Virus record (IMG/VR): IMGVR_UViG_3300011013_002469
Location: 1 to 48,772 of that record
DNA from: a virus
Direction: 5' to 3' (one strand)
DNA: 48,772 nucleotides
The notes beneath the pieces were generated by a model. The model ran no database searches. It worked only from the letters and a program-made list of their open reading frames with translations, and had not been told where the DNA came from. The position numbers were made by a program, and so were the translations under genes. Positions 41,095-48,772 of this stretch are shown one piece after another. Positions within the stretch are counted from its first letter, which is position 1, and every line of letters starts with the position of its first letter.

Positions 41095-41348
41095 TCTTCG
41101 TTCCTTATAACATAAAGCGGGGTCTGTTTTCCGACATAAGCACCCAAAGTATTATACTCCAAATATTCAAGTGCATCTTCATAAGTACACCCGTTGTCGC
41201 GAACAAAGACCTCAATCATTTTATCGTAATCATATACAACCCTTCCGGCATCGTGGCCAGAGGCTATACCAATAATAGCATCATCAAAGTTGTCAGCAAA
41301 CAATAAATCGTCACCGAATTGATCGGCTAAGTCGTCTCTGATTCCCAT
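41091..41348 (-). CDS. Small conserved-looking phage protein
   Basis: 85 residues, acidic. The second half, GRVVYDYDKMIEVFVRDNGC followed by TYEDALEYLEYNTLGAYVG, is a pattern I recall from many phage genomes, always without a function. It lies between nrdB and the dehydrogenase gene, with a GTGA overlap into the latter and GGGGCTATAGG before its ATG. It may be a small regulator or host-interaction factor. Confidence 0.65.
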   Translation of the reverse strand: MGIRDDLADQFGDDLLFADNFDDAIIGIASGHDAGRVVYDYDKMIEVFVRDNGCTYEDALEYLEYNTLGAYVGKQTPLYVIRNEE

Positions 41349-41351
41349 TTC

Positions 41352-42425
41352 CTATAGCCCCATATCTCCAAAATCCATGTCTTCCAGATCGTTCTTGCTG
41401 GCTCCAATCTTGTAACTAGTTATCTCGTGTTCTTGTGGTGCCACTTGAACGGCCTCGCTTCTCATCCAAGGCTCAGTCCATCCGGCTATCGGGTTTTTAC
41501 CAACCTTTTCGTATGGTAATCCAATGGTCTTTCTGCGAGACATGCATAACCAGTCGATATATCGATGCAGAACATTTTCGTTCAACCCAATAATTGAACC
41601 GTCCTTAAAAAGATATGACGCCCATTTCTTTTCTTCTTGAGCGGCTCGCTCAAACATCTCGACGGCGTCGTCTTGGCACTGATTCGCAATTTTTACAAAC
41701 CCCTCGTCATTCTCCCTGTGCAAAATTTTAAGTATCTCTTGGGTGTTTGCTAGATGGAGTGCTTCGTCACGCTTAATAAGTTTGATGATATCTGCGTTGC
41801 CAGCCATCTTTTTGTTTTCCGCGAACGCAAAAGAGCAGATGAAACTGACATAAAACCTAACAGCTTCGAGGATATTAATACTAATTATGGTCATGTAGAT
41901 TTGTCTTCTAAGAGAGGAGATACGTCCCGTCTCACAAACCATTCCCATCAGGTTATTGTAGTCTGAGATTGCACTTTTTGCACGCCTCATAATCTCTTTG
42001 TCTTCATAAATCCCCTCAAAAACCTCTTTGCTATCTGCATAAACGTTTTGAATGATGTATGAATAAGATTGGCTGTGGATTTTTTCAAAGAACTGCCAAG
42101 TCATAAGGCAGGCTTCTAGCTCGGTATTGGTGACATACTCTAGCAGCGTTGGGACACCACGACAGATGACGCTATCTAGCATAGTTTGATATTTGAGGTT
42201 GCTGGTAAAGATAAACTTTTCATTATCAGACATTTCCTTGAAGTCACCCCGATCTTTCTTCAGCTCGATTTCCTCGGGTCTCCAAAAGTTCATCATCTGC
42301 TTGCTATCGAGATCCTTAAAAACAGGATACTTGATAACATCATATCGCTGGACTCCCAAGTCTTTCCCTAAGAAAAGAGGTTGCGACATTGGGTCAACGT
42401 GATTAGTGTTAAATATAGTCTTCAT
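41352..42425 (-). CDS. nrdB: Class Ia ribonucleotide reductase beta subunit
   Basis: 357 residues. Iron ligands and radical site are present: Asp84 (TMLDSV), Glu114 and His117 (FFEKIHS), Tyr121 (QSYSYII), Glu in SINILEAVRFY, and Glu/His in KRDEALHLAN. The C-terminus DMDFGDMGL is the short tail that docks on NrdA. It provides the tyrosyl radical for reduction of ribonucleotides. It follows the lysine-dehydrogenase gene by one base, so nrdA and nrdB are separated by three inserted genes. Confidence 0.95.
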   Translation of the reverse strand: MKTIFNTNHVDPMSQPLFLGKDLGVQRYDVIKYPVFKDLDSKQMMNFWRPEEIELKKDRGDFKEMSDNEKFIFTSNLKYQTMLDSVICRGVPTLLEYVTNTELEACLMTWQFFEKIHSQSYSYIIQNVYADSKEVFEGIYEDKEIMRRAKSAISDYNNLMGMVCETGRISSLRRQIYMTIISINILEAVRFYVSFICSFAFAENKKMAGNADIIKLIKRDEALHLANTQEILKILHRENDEGFVKIANQCQDDAVEMFERAAQEEKKWASYLFKDGSIIGLNENVLHRYIDWLCMSRRKTIGLPYEKVGKNPIAGWTEPWMRSEAVQVAPQEHEITSYKIGASKNDLEDMDFGDMGL

Positions 42426-42426
42426 G

Positions 42427-43509
42427 CTATTGTTTCTGTTCCGCCTTCTTGAAAAGAAAATCTAGGTTTAGCTCGAATTCCCTATAGGCAGAATGGGAAA
42501 AGTCTTGGTACGAAAGGGGTCCACCTCCGTGCTCACAATGGTGGGCAATCATGGTGGCGATCACAGCCATTGGAAAGGCTGTGGACATTTGCATAGCAGA
42601 AAATCTTTTGTTGGAGACGATAATTTTTTCTTCTTCCCAGTCGTCGACCCTAGCTTGTATGATAACTAGGTCGTCAGCAGGCGGGCAGGCGTGCCTTAGT
42701 AATTCTGATAACCCTTCGTCACTCAAGCCGCATTCGTACATGAGGAACTTCATAGCCTCACAATGTCCCTTGTATCTAACTGTCCTATAGTGGCAATTTT
42801 TTACTCCTCTTTGTTGCATCGTTTTTATCGTGTGAGCAGCTCCCCCGCTTGTGTAAAAAGCTTCCATTGGCCCGAGGGAAGTTTCTATGTCTACCAAGCC
42901 AGACATCCCAGCAGCTAGAGTGTTAAAGCCGTTAATCAGAACTTCGCATTGGTCTCTATATTCATTAATAAGTCCGTCGTATGACCATGTACAACCATAT
43001 TTTAGATAGTTTCGAGGATCTATTGGCAATCCCCCCACCATCATTTCCACCGTCGTGGGTATAGAGTCGGAAGTACGACACATGCGGTATCCCCTGTCGG
43101 CCAGTATGTTCACCCATCCCGGGGCCAACCCCAAGTCCGTCATCACAACAGCCCCAGACTTCTCAGCATACTTATTTATATCGTTGCTTGTCCCTACGTG
43201 CCCCCCTAGATCACAATAAGAAGTCTTGGCGTCAATACAATATTTGGCCAGTGTTTTATTTTGGTGATATGGCAACGCAGAAATGACAACATGTTGGTCT
43301 GCAAGGTAATGATAATCATCCTCGCTAGATGAATGTATCGCCAGAACAGAGCAGTCCAGTTCTTGGGAACATTCCTTGAGGCTAGCTATGCTGGTATCTA
43401 CCAAGGTTAGGGTTTCTAAGTCGCACCACTGGCCCTGAGTATGCAGACTATCTATGGCCCACGCAATAGCTCGGCCCATTCTCCCTGTTCCCACTATCGC
43501 TATTTTCAT
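42427..43509 (-). CDS. L-lysine 6-dehydrogenase-like / saccharopine dehydrogenase family
   Basis: 360 residues. The Rossmann loop is IVGTGRMGRAIAWAI (G7, G9, G12). SALPYHQNKTLAKYCIDAKT, CDLGGHVGTSNDI (101-106) and MTDLGLAPGWVNILAD (125-131) match lysine 6-dehydrogenase of Geobacillus (DLGGHIG, PDLGVAPGMINIL). VGGLPIDPRNYLKY, GPMEAFYTSGGAAHTIKTM and RTVRYKGHCEAMKFL continue the match. This enzyme oxidises lysine to 2-aminoadipate-6-semialdehyde with NAD, releasing ammonia. A saccharopine reductase or other relative cannot be excluded. ATGA overlap with the small membrane protein, and the aldehyde dehydrogenase lies just upstream. Confidence 0.78.
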   Translation of the reverse strand: MKIAIVGTGRMGRAIAWAIDSLHTQGQWCDLETLTLVDTSIASLKECSQELDCSVLAIHSSSEDDYHYLADQHVVISALPYHQNKTLAKYCIDAKTSYCDLGGHVGTSNDINKYAEKSGAVVMTDLGLAPGWVNILADRGYRMCRTSDSIPTTVEMMVGGLPIDPRNYLKYGCTWSYDGLINEYRDQCEVLINGFNTLAAGMSGLVDIETSLGPMEAFYTSGGAAHTIKTMQQRGVKNCHYRTVRYKGHCEAMKFLMYECGLSDEGLSELLRHACPPADDLVIIQARVDDWEEEKIIVSNKRFSAMQMSTAFPMAVIATMIAHHCEHGGGPLSYQDFSHSAYREFELNLDFLFKKAEQKQ

Positions 43510-43667
43510 GTGTTACCTTTCATGTAGTCGCCTACCCAGATATAAGCTAAGTTTGCTACGGCATAACACAGAAACACCACGGCGAGGGGGTAATTCTTTT
43601 TGTATGCCAAGTCTACCGCTACGACTAGATATAATATAAAAGCTAGTATTAACGCCCAAGCACCCAT
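43506..43667 (-). CDS. Small two-helix membrane protein
   Basis: 53 residues. Two hydrophobic helices are visible: AWALILAFILYLVVAVDLAY, then a KKN turn and YPLAVVFLCYAVANLAYIWV, ending VGDYMKGNT. The ATG shares one base with the stop of the aldehyde dehydrogenase (TGATG), and its own stop forms ATGA with the lysine-dehydrogenase start. It is thus locked between the two enzymes. It could be a membrane anchor or a transport-related peptide. Function unknown. Confidence 0.7.
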   Translation of the reverse strand: MGAWALILAFILYLVVAVDLAYKKNYPLAVVFLCYAVANLAYIWVGDYMKGNT

Positions 43668-45220
43668 CACTTCATTCCTTGGGGAAAGCTCAATGTCTCA
43701 TCATGGTTCACGGTCCACGATACTTCGTGCGTCACAGCCCTAAACGTTCGGGCAGCAGAGGGGTAACCGTTACCGGATTTTTTTACTCCTCCGAAAGCCA
43801 TATGTGACTCAGCAGCAATACTGCCACCATTCCAGTAACACATACCGTAATCACAACGATCCCTGCATATTCTGGCCTTCTTGTAATCCTCTGTAACCAC
43901 GCCCACGGCAAGTCCATAATCAGTATCGTTATAAATCCTGATAGCATCATCAGTGTCAGAGAAAGGAATAATAGCAACATGTGGCCCAAACACCTCTTGT
44001 TTTAGATAGGGAACGTCTCTCCACTCGGTCTTGTACACAAGCGGGGTAGCGTAGTAACCGGGGGTTTCATATTCGGGAAGCACGAGAACCTCTGCTTCGG
44101 GGTCACCAAGAACCATCTTGTTGTATTGTTTAACTCTTTCTAGTTGGGCCTGATTAATTAGTGGCCCCATGTAAGCATTTTTATTTTGCACTGGAGCTTT
44201 CCGCTGTGTATTGTTGCCAAAGCTAAAGAAGTTGGCATTTGATTCAGCTTCTGTGGCGTCCAAGTCAAAAGGGTGACCGGCTTTTACCTGTTCTGCATAC
44301 TGGGCAAACTGATGGCAAAACGCACTATATATATCCCTGTGTACAATAAGCCTTCCAGCAGATACACATCTTTGTCCAGACAACTTGAATGAACTAGCAA
44401 TAGCCGCAGAGAGAGCTAATTCAAAGTTAGCGTCATCAAATACTATTACAGCAGACTTGCTTCCAAGTTCGCAGGAGCATGTCTTGTGCCAGCTATCCGC
44501 ACAAACTCTTCTGATGTGCTGGCCCACCTCGGCACTCCCCGTGAAGCAGATATGATCCACTTCATCATTTCTGGCGAGCATGTCTCCCACTTGACCATTT
44601 CCGTGAAGAAGTTGGATAACACCCTTGGGAACACCCGCTTCTTCATAGGCTTTTATTGCTAGCTCGGTGCTGAGGGGGGCGTCTTCGCTTGGTTTGATAA
44701 CGACTGTGTTGCCTTCCACGAGAGCAGGAGCAGCACACCAAAAAGCACCAATGGCAAGAGGAAAATTCCAAGGACTGATAACAGCAATAACTCCCTTGGG
44801 CTTTCGTAGCATATAGGCGTCTTTTTCAGGAATTTCGGACGCAACACATTCTCCTTGTGGGGTTCTACCGGAGCCGAAAGCATACTGAGCCATATGAAGA
44901 GCTTCGTTAACTTCTGCTACCGATTCGTTATAATTCTTGCCGGTCTCCATAGAAATCGCTGTGGCAAATTTCTCCAAGTCTCTCTCTAGGATTTTAGCCA
45001 CGCGAAACAGGAACTCGGCTCTGTTAACACGACTTAACTTTTTCCAGCTATTAAAAGACTGCCTAGCTAAGTCACACGCTTCTTTAACTTCGTCCTCTGA
45101 TGACTGGGGAAACGTTGCCATTTCCTGTTCTGTGCATGGATCTATTTTGGAAAAAGATTCCCCTGAACCACTACACCACACTCCATTGATAAAGTTGTTT
45201 CCTTTGTAGCCTTCAAACAT
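43667..45220 (-). CDS. Aldehyde dehydrogenase, probable aminoadipate-semialdehyde type
   Basis: 517 residues, the full family length. FINGVWCSGSGESFSKIDPC and KPKGVIAVISPWNFPLAIGA are the N-terminal signatures. The NAD domain has GNTVVIKPSEDAPLST, ICFTGSAEVGQHI and the catalytic Glu in CELGSKSAVIVFDDA (near residue 250). The nucleophile is in LSGQRCVSAGRLIV (Cys near residue 285), and KQEVFGPHVAIIPF follows. There is an unusual insertion (residues about 320-355) before YMGPLIN. Together with the lysine 6-dehydrogenase gene it would complete lysine to 2-aminoadipate; the substrate is inferred from that pairing. AGGAGAAAAGA precedes the ATG. Confidence 0.85.
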   Translation of the reverse strand: MFEGYKGNNFINGVWCSGSGESFSKIDPCTEQEMATFPQSSEDEVKEACDLARQSFNSWKKLSRVNRAEFLFRVAKILERDLEKFATAISMETGKNYNESVAEVNEALHMAQYAFGSGRTPQGECVASEIPEKDAYMLRKPKGVIAVISPWNFPLAIGAFWCAAPALVEGNTVVIKPSEDAPLSTELAIKAYEEAGVPKGVIQLLHGNGQVGDMLARNDEVDHICFTGSAEVGQHIRRVCADSWHKTCSCELGSKSAVIVFDDANFELALSAAIASSFKLSGQRCVSAGRLIVHRDIYSAFCHQFAQYAEQVKAGHPFDLDATEAESNANFFSFGNNTQRKAPVQNKNAYMGPLINQAQLERVKQYNKMVLGDPEAEVLVLPEYETPGYYATPLVYKTEWRDVPYLKQEVFGPHVAIIPFSDTDDAIRIYNDTDYGLAVGVVTEDYKKARICRDRCDYGMCYWNGGSIAAESHMAFGGVKKSGNGYPSAARTFRAVTHEVSWTVNHDETLSFPQGMK

Positions 45221-45229
45221 TCTTTTCTC

Positions 45230-47458
45230 CTATATTGCACAAGCTCCTGATTCGCAGTGCATGTCCTTTTCTGTTTCGCCATCACCGTCTGGTGTGTTGG
45301 CGTAGTAAAAGTTCTTTAGTCCGTACTTGTAGCCATAGACTTGATCTTTGATTAGTTCGCTTAGAGGGATGTTTCCATCCTTATGGTGCGAATAGTTGTA
45401 ATACAGATTGGTGCTCATTCCCATATCTACGAACTTTTGGATGACCGCCGCTATATTCATTATAGCCTTGTTGCTCTTCATTTCCCACGCCAATGTATAA
45501 TAATTTTTACGACGATGGTAATTTGGTACGAGTTGCTTGAGAATGCCATTCTTAGCTTTTTTATAAGAAAGTAGGCTTCGTACCGGCTCTATACCATTGG
45601 TGCTATTCTGAATGACGCTGGAGGACTCACAGGGCATAATAGCGGACAGCGTAGAGTGTCTCAGTCCATACTTAGCTATCCTCTCTCTCAGCTCCTCCCA
45701 GTCCATGCTGTATTTAGGAAGAACCAGTTCATCCACTGTCTTCTTATACCAGTCAATGGGAAGCTTCTTTTTTGAGTACTTCGTATCGTAAAACTTTGGG
45801 CACGGCCCCTTTCGGGCGGCGAGAATACAAGAAGCGTTTAAAAGATGCCACTGAATTTTCTCCATAGTGGAGTGAATTAGCTTCAGTGACCGCTTGTCAC
45901 TATATTTGAGCTTGTGCTTCGCTAGGAAGCCAGCCAAGTTGGTGATACCTATTCCAAGAGACCTTCGATTCTTTGTAAAGTTTTCACCCGCTAAAACCGG
46001 ATAGGACTGATAATCAATTACAGACTCCAAGCTCCTGACGGCGACCCTGCAAGCACGCTCAATATCTTCGTCGTCGTTAAGCTCTAACAGGTTGAGTGCA
46101 GAAAGGATACAGATTCCTATTTCTCCGTCTGGATCATCTATCGAGCTAATCGGTTTAGTTGGATGTATAATTTCCTGACAGAGATTAGACATGTAAACTG
46201 GAGTGTCCCAAGACCCATGCGTATTAGCTGTGTCTATATTCATACTATAGATACGGCCTGTTTCCAGCCTCTCTCGTGCGAATATTTCTGCCAGCTTTCT
46301 TGCCGGAATCTTTTTCTTGAATTTTAGGGATGTGGCTCTCTCGTATTTTAAATATAGTTCTTCAAACCGTTTGTTGTCCCCAAAAGTCTCGTAAAGTCCC
46401 TCGGCTTCCTGTGGGCTGAAGAGGGTTATGGGTTCGTTTTTAATTAGCCTGTCGTAAAACAGTTTGCAGAACTGGACAGAATAGTCTAGCTTACGAACCC
46501 TGTTATCATCTGTTCCGGCGTTGTTCTTGAGAACCATTACATCTTCGATCTCATAGTGCCAGAATGGAACATGAACTGTAGCGGAGCCGCCGCGAAGTCC
46601 GTTTTGGCTAGTAGACTTTACCGCAGACTCGAAGTTCTTAAGGTACGGAATCAGTCCGGTGTGTATAACCTCTCCTCCTCTGATGGGAGAATTTATCGGG
46701 CGTATCCTACCAATATTCAGACCGATGCCTGCTCGTCGAGCGGTGTACTTTCCTACGGCGTGCACCGATGAAAAGATGCTATCAAGATCGTCGTCGACAT
46801 CTACCAGAACGCACGAAGCGAACTGTCTTATGGTGGTGCGAACTCCCGCCATTATCGGCGTGGGCAGGTTTATCTTGAAAGTGGAGTAGCAATCGTATGC
46901 TTCTTTTACATCGTCCAGATTGTTGAAGAGACACATTGCAATTGTCATGTAGGCAAATTGTGGGGTTTCGTAGATGTTGCCGGTTCCTCGGTTTTTCACC
47001 AAGTACTTATCTATCATCTGCTGTAACCCAGCATACGTAAACATGTCGTCACGATTGTGGTTAATATACCCCTCGATAACCTCTATGTCTTCATTATTCC
47101 ACTTCTCCAAAATCGCAGTATCATAAATTCCGTTGTCGGTATTCCGCTCTAGAAATGTCTGAAAATGCGGGGGCTTGTCGCCGCAGCCCCATACCTCTTT
47201 ACGTAGTTGCATATTCAATAGTCGTGCTGCTACGTACTGATAGTTGGGGGCAGACGTTGATATCAGATCATTGGCCGACTTAATTACGATCTGATGTATT
47301 TTAGAGGTTTCTATGCCGTCGTGAATGGAGAGATTTGCGTTCATCTCGATGTCTGATAGGGATACTCCGTTAATCCCATTAGTGGCCCACTCTACCACCT
47401 TGTGTATTTTTTCTACGGAAAACCGTTCCTTGGTTCCACTCCTTTTCGTTACTTCCAT
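45230..47458 (-). CDS. nrdA: Class Ia ribonucleotide reductase alpha subunit
   Basis: 742 residues from the ATG at 47,458, behind AAAGGTGG. An ATP-cone starts the protein (VTKRSGTKERFSVEKIHKVV). The barrel has SCVLV-like ASCVLVDVDDDLDSIFSS, RAGIGLNIGRIRPINSPIRG, the active-site NLCQEI (near residue 423) with a second Cys in GEIGICILSALNL, and MPCESSSVIQNSTNGIEPVR. Radical-transfer tyrosines lie in KNFYYANTPDGDGE, and the redox tail ends CESGACAI. All catalytic residues are present. It is first in the operon driven by the promoter at 47,503-47,531. A GTG two codons earlier is possible. Confidence 0.96.
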   Translation of the reverse strand: MEVTKRSGTKERFSVEKIHKVVEWATNGINGVSLSDIEMNANLSIHDGIETSKIHQIVIKSANDLISTSAPNYQYVAARLLNMQLRKEVWGCGDKPPHFQTFLERNTDNGIYDTAILEKWNNEDIEVIEGYINHNRDDMFTYAGLQQMIDKYLVKNRGTGNIYETPQFAYMTIAMCLFNNLDDVKEAYDCYSTFKINLPTPIMAGVRTTIRQFASCVLVDVDDDLDSIFSSVHAVGKYTARRAGIGLNIGRIRPINSPIRGGEVIHTGLIPYLKNFESAVKSTSQNGLRGGSATVHVPFWHYEIEDVMVLKNNAGTDDNRVRKLDYSVQFCKLFYDRLIKNEPITLFSPQEAEGLYETFGDNKRFEELYLKYERATSLKFKKKIPARKLAEIFARERLETGRIYSMNIDTANTHGSWDTPVYMSNLCQEIIHPTKPISSIDDPDGEIGICILSALNLLELNDDEDIERACRVAVRSLESVIDYQSYPVLAGENFTKNRRSLGIGITNLAGFLAKHKLKYSDKRSLKLIHSTMEKIQWHLLNASCILAARKGPCPKFYDTKYSKKKLPIDWYKKTVDELVLPKYSMDWEELRERIAKYGLRHSTLSAIMPCESSSVIQNSTNGIEPVRSLLSYKKAKNGILKQLVPNYHRRKNYYTLAWEMKSNKAIMNIAAVIQKFVDMGMSTNLYYNYSHHKDGNIPLSELIKDQVYGYKYGLKNFYYANTPDGDGETEKDMHCESGACAI

Positions 47459-47502
47459 TACCACCTTTCCAATCGTCTCATGATGTTACAATCGTGTAGA
47501 TT

Positions 47503-47531
47503 ATTATACACCATACGTGGGGTTTTGTCAA
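47503..47531 (-). promoter_or_regulatory. Sigma70 consensus promoter for the nrdA operon
   Basis: On the minus strand TTGACA (47,526-47,531) is separated by exactly 17 bases from TATAAT (47,503-47,508). Both boxes are perfect consensus and the spacing is optimal. Transcription would start near 47,496, about 38 bases before the nrdA ATG at 47,458. It lies directly after a terminator, so it is the entry point for the genes below. Confidence 0.93.
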
Positions 47532-47532
47532 C

Positions 47533-47580
47533 TAAAAAAAACAAAAAACCGCCTGCACACCAAATTAATGTACAAGCGGT
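47533..47580 (-). terminator. Rho-independent terminator after the membrane/coiled-coil gene
   Basis: On the minus strand a 13-base arm (47,568-47,580, ACCGCTTGTACAT) pairs with 47,548-47,560 (GTGTGCAGGCGGT) through Watson-Crick and three G-U pairs. The hairpin is followed by TTTTTTGTTTTTTTT (47,534-47,548). It separates the upstream gene from the nrdA promoter. Confidence 0.92.
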
Positions 47581-47611
47581 ATTGTGAGGACCGAATTAGT
47601 TTATCATGAAG

Positions 47612-47932
47612 CTACTGACCCATGTTGTCGATTTTTGACATCATGGTGTCAAACTTCTGGCTGATTTCGCTATGAAGGTTTTTGTTGTCATGAACAACCA
47701 TTTTGCATTCGGTAACATTTTCGCTCATTTCGTCTATCTTCTCTTCGATGCCACCGACACGCTTTTCGATGCGTTGCATTCTGGCGTTTAGTGAATCGTT
47801 TACTTTTTGTTCTAACACGATAATCTGCTTTCCATGATTAACTATGTTCCATAAAACCCATGCCATAACAGGCACAAAAAACAATCCAATAACCTCGGTT
47901 ACATCCTTGATAAGAGAGAAGGTTTCGTTCAT
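47612..47932 (-). CDS. Membrane-anchored coiled-coil protein
   Basis: 106 residues. One N-terminal transmembrane helix (VIGLFFVPVMAWVLWNIV, residues about 15-32) is followed by a long heptad coiled coil (IIVLEQKVNDSLNARMQRIE, KRVGGIEEKIDEMSENV, and on to the end). This shape occurs in phage lysis-accessory proteins such as XhlA and in tail or chaperone factors, but I cannot choose. GAGGGACATACTTT precedes the ATG. It has its own terminator downstream and no clear promoter before it, so it probably depends on read-through from the gene at 48,007. Confidence 0.65.
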   Translation of the reverse strand: MNETFSLIKDVTEVIGLFFVPVMAWVLWNIVNHGKQIIVLEQKVNDSLNARMQRIEKRVGGIEEKIDEMSENVTECKMVVHDNKNLHSEISQKFDTMMSKIDNMGQ

Positions 47933-47954
47933 AAAGTATGTCCCTCATTGTTAT

Positions 47955-47993
47955 AGAAAAGGGGGCCGCCCACTAGGGGACAGCCCCCGCTTT
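47955..47993 (-). terminator. Rho-independent terminator after the virion-protein gene
   Basis: On the minus strand GGGGGCTG pairs with CGGCCCCC (positions 47,961-47,988), with a loop that can extend the stem (CCC...GGG), followed by TTTTCT. The stem is eight pairs including one G-U. It lies between the stop at 48,007 and the next gene. Confidence 0.88.
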
Positions 47994-48006
47994 CTTGGTT
48001 CAAGGA

Positions 48007-48735
48007 TTACATACCAGTGATGGCTTTATAGGTAAACTGATTACCATCTACAGCGGTCCAAACGTTGAGGTTGGTAGTAACCCAAGTTCGAGCCATAGCC
48101 AAGCGACCCGGTACGGTGCGGGTTGGGTTAGCGGCGGAGTCAGTATTTGCTGCTGCTGCTCCGGTGCCATTTCTGGATGATCCACCCGGTGCCCACGGTA
48201 AACCAGCGGACTTGGTTGCTGGCACTTGATAGGCGTTACCAGCAGCGTCAAGCCACAGATTGCCGGATCGTTTGCCAACCCTTGTGGTTCCGTCATCGAG
48301 ATAACCGGTGCGTGAGTATCGGCCAGCTCTCATCAGAGCCATAGTGTCAGCACCAAAGTCGTGCTGGAACTGATGAATTGCACGACGACCAAGAATCGAA
48401 TCCGAACCCGGAATAAGCACCTTATCAGAGCTGTCTCCAGCAATCTTGGTGCTAATCGTCATCACGGTGTATTCACCAGCGGCTTGATAAGCAAACCCGC
48501 CTGTGGAACCAGAGATAACTTTCTGGGCCACTCCACCAATACTACCCGTCACTGGTTTCAGTGCGTCGGGGTTGACCGCTGGGGCATTGTCTAAAAGCGT
48601 AAAAGGATTGGCGACAGGGCTAGCTGGAGTACTTTCCACTCCGTTACCTAAAATGGTGCCGCCTTGGGATTGTGTAGAAAAAGCACCGCCCGTGGTGTTC
48701 TTCAGATAGTTTGCACTTCCTCCGGGAACTGGCAT
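48007..48735 (-). CDS. Probable virion structural protein
   Basis: 242 residues, rich in Gly, Ala, Ser, Thr and Asn with no cysteine. The middle has DKVLIPGSDSILGRRAIHQF and FGADTMALMRAGRYSRTGYL; the rest is low-complexity loop (GTGAAAANTDSAANPT). This composition, a perfect ribosome site (AAGGAG seven bases before the ATG) and a strong terminator suggest an abundant virion protein such as a head or fibre component. No specific family was recognised, and the gene begins 37 bases from the window edge. Confidence 0.45.
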   Translation of the reverse strand: MPVPGGSANYLKNTTGGAFSTQSQGGTILGNGVESTPASPVANPFTLLDNAPAVNPDALKPVTGSIGGVAQKVISGSTGGFAYQAAGEYTVMTISTKIAGDSSDKVLIPGSDSILGRRAIHQFQHDFGADTMALMRAGRYSRTGYLDDGTTRVGKRSGNLWLDAAGNAYQVPATKSAGLPWAPGGSSRNGTGAAAANTDSAANPTRTVPGRLAMARTWVTTNLNVWTAVDGNQFTYKAITGM

Positions 48736-48772
48736 AATAATCTCCTTGTTAGATTAAGAAAAAAATCAAAAC

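Noticed and set aside
1-48772. tRNA genes, integrase or lysogeny genes
   Set aside because: I saw no cloverleaf-like sequence, recombinase motif or repressor-operator arrangement. A tRNA scan was not possible, so short RNA genes could be missed.

Overview
This window looks like 48.8 kb of a large tailed bacteriophage (Caudoviricetes) genome with a bacterial, probably Gram-negative, host. Evidence for a phage: a compact replication and nucleotide set (RecA, DnaB-type helicase, DnaG-type primase, DNA polymerase III alpha, SSB, dNMP kinase, ThyX, class Ia ribonucleotide reductase, MazG, PhoH, Cas4-like nuclease), two probable virion proteins, many small unknown genes, and no ribosomal or housekeeping genes. 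The host type is inferred from the bacterial replication proteins and the heptose/uronate sugar genes. No integrase, repressor, terminase, portal, capsid or tRNA gene was seen. Every gene I can support lies on the minus strand. Genes are packed with almost no gaps; about two dozen junctions are 4-base ATGA/GTGA overlaps, so translation is probably coupled. No stretch over 300 bases lacks a gene.

Read in the direction of transcription (high to low coordinates): (i) 48.7-47.5 kb, a probable virion protein and a membrane/coiled-coil protein, each followed by a rho-independent terminator, then a near-perfect sigma70 promoter at 47,503-47,531. (ii) 47.5-41.1 kb, nrdA and nrdB, separated by an aldehyde dehydrogenase, a 53-residue membrane protein and a lysine 6-dehydrogenase-like enzyme. 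The two enzymes could convert lysine to 2-aminoadipate. (iii) 41.1-38.8 kb, a nucleotide-sugar cassette (short UDP-glucose dehydrogenase, nucleotidyltransferase, epimerase). (iv) 38.8-33.3 kb, ThyX, MazG, a probable tail tube protein, PhoH, an FmdB-type zinc ribbon and small unknowns. (v) 33.3-19.8 kb, recombination and replication: RecA, an endonuclease, helicase, primase, dNMP kinase, Cas4-like nuclease, a DNA polymerase III alpha split into two genes with a DnaQ-type exonuclease and a small gene between the halves, and a minimal SSB. An exostosin-like glycosyltransferase and a methyltransferase sit inside this block.

(vi) 19.8-0.1 kb is one continuous run of about 27 glycan genes: about 12 glycosyltransferases, several methyltransferase-fold proteins, a heptose-type kinase and adenylyltransferase, a KdsC-like phosphatase, a cupin, a GDP-fucose-synthase-like reductase, a sugar nucleotidyltransferase and an ATP-grasp ligase. 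It ends at the window edge in the start of an archaeal-type (type II) glyceraldehyde-3-phosphate dehydrogenase. The run could build and methylate a complex heptose- or deoxysugar-containing glycan, either on the virion or on the host surface; the sequence does not say which.

The most unusual points are the size and completeness of the glycan cluster, the lysine-oxidation pair inside the ribonucleotide reductase operon, the type II GAPDH, and the split polymerase with its exonuclease in the gap. All assignments come from motifs and remembered family sequences; no database search was run.
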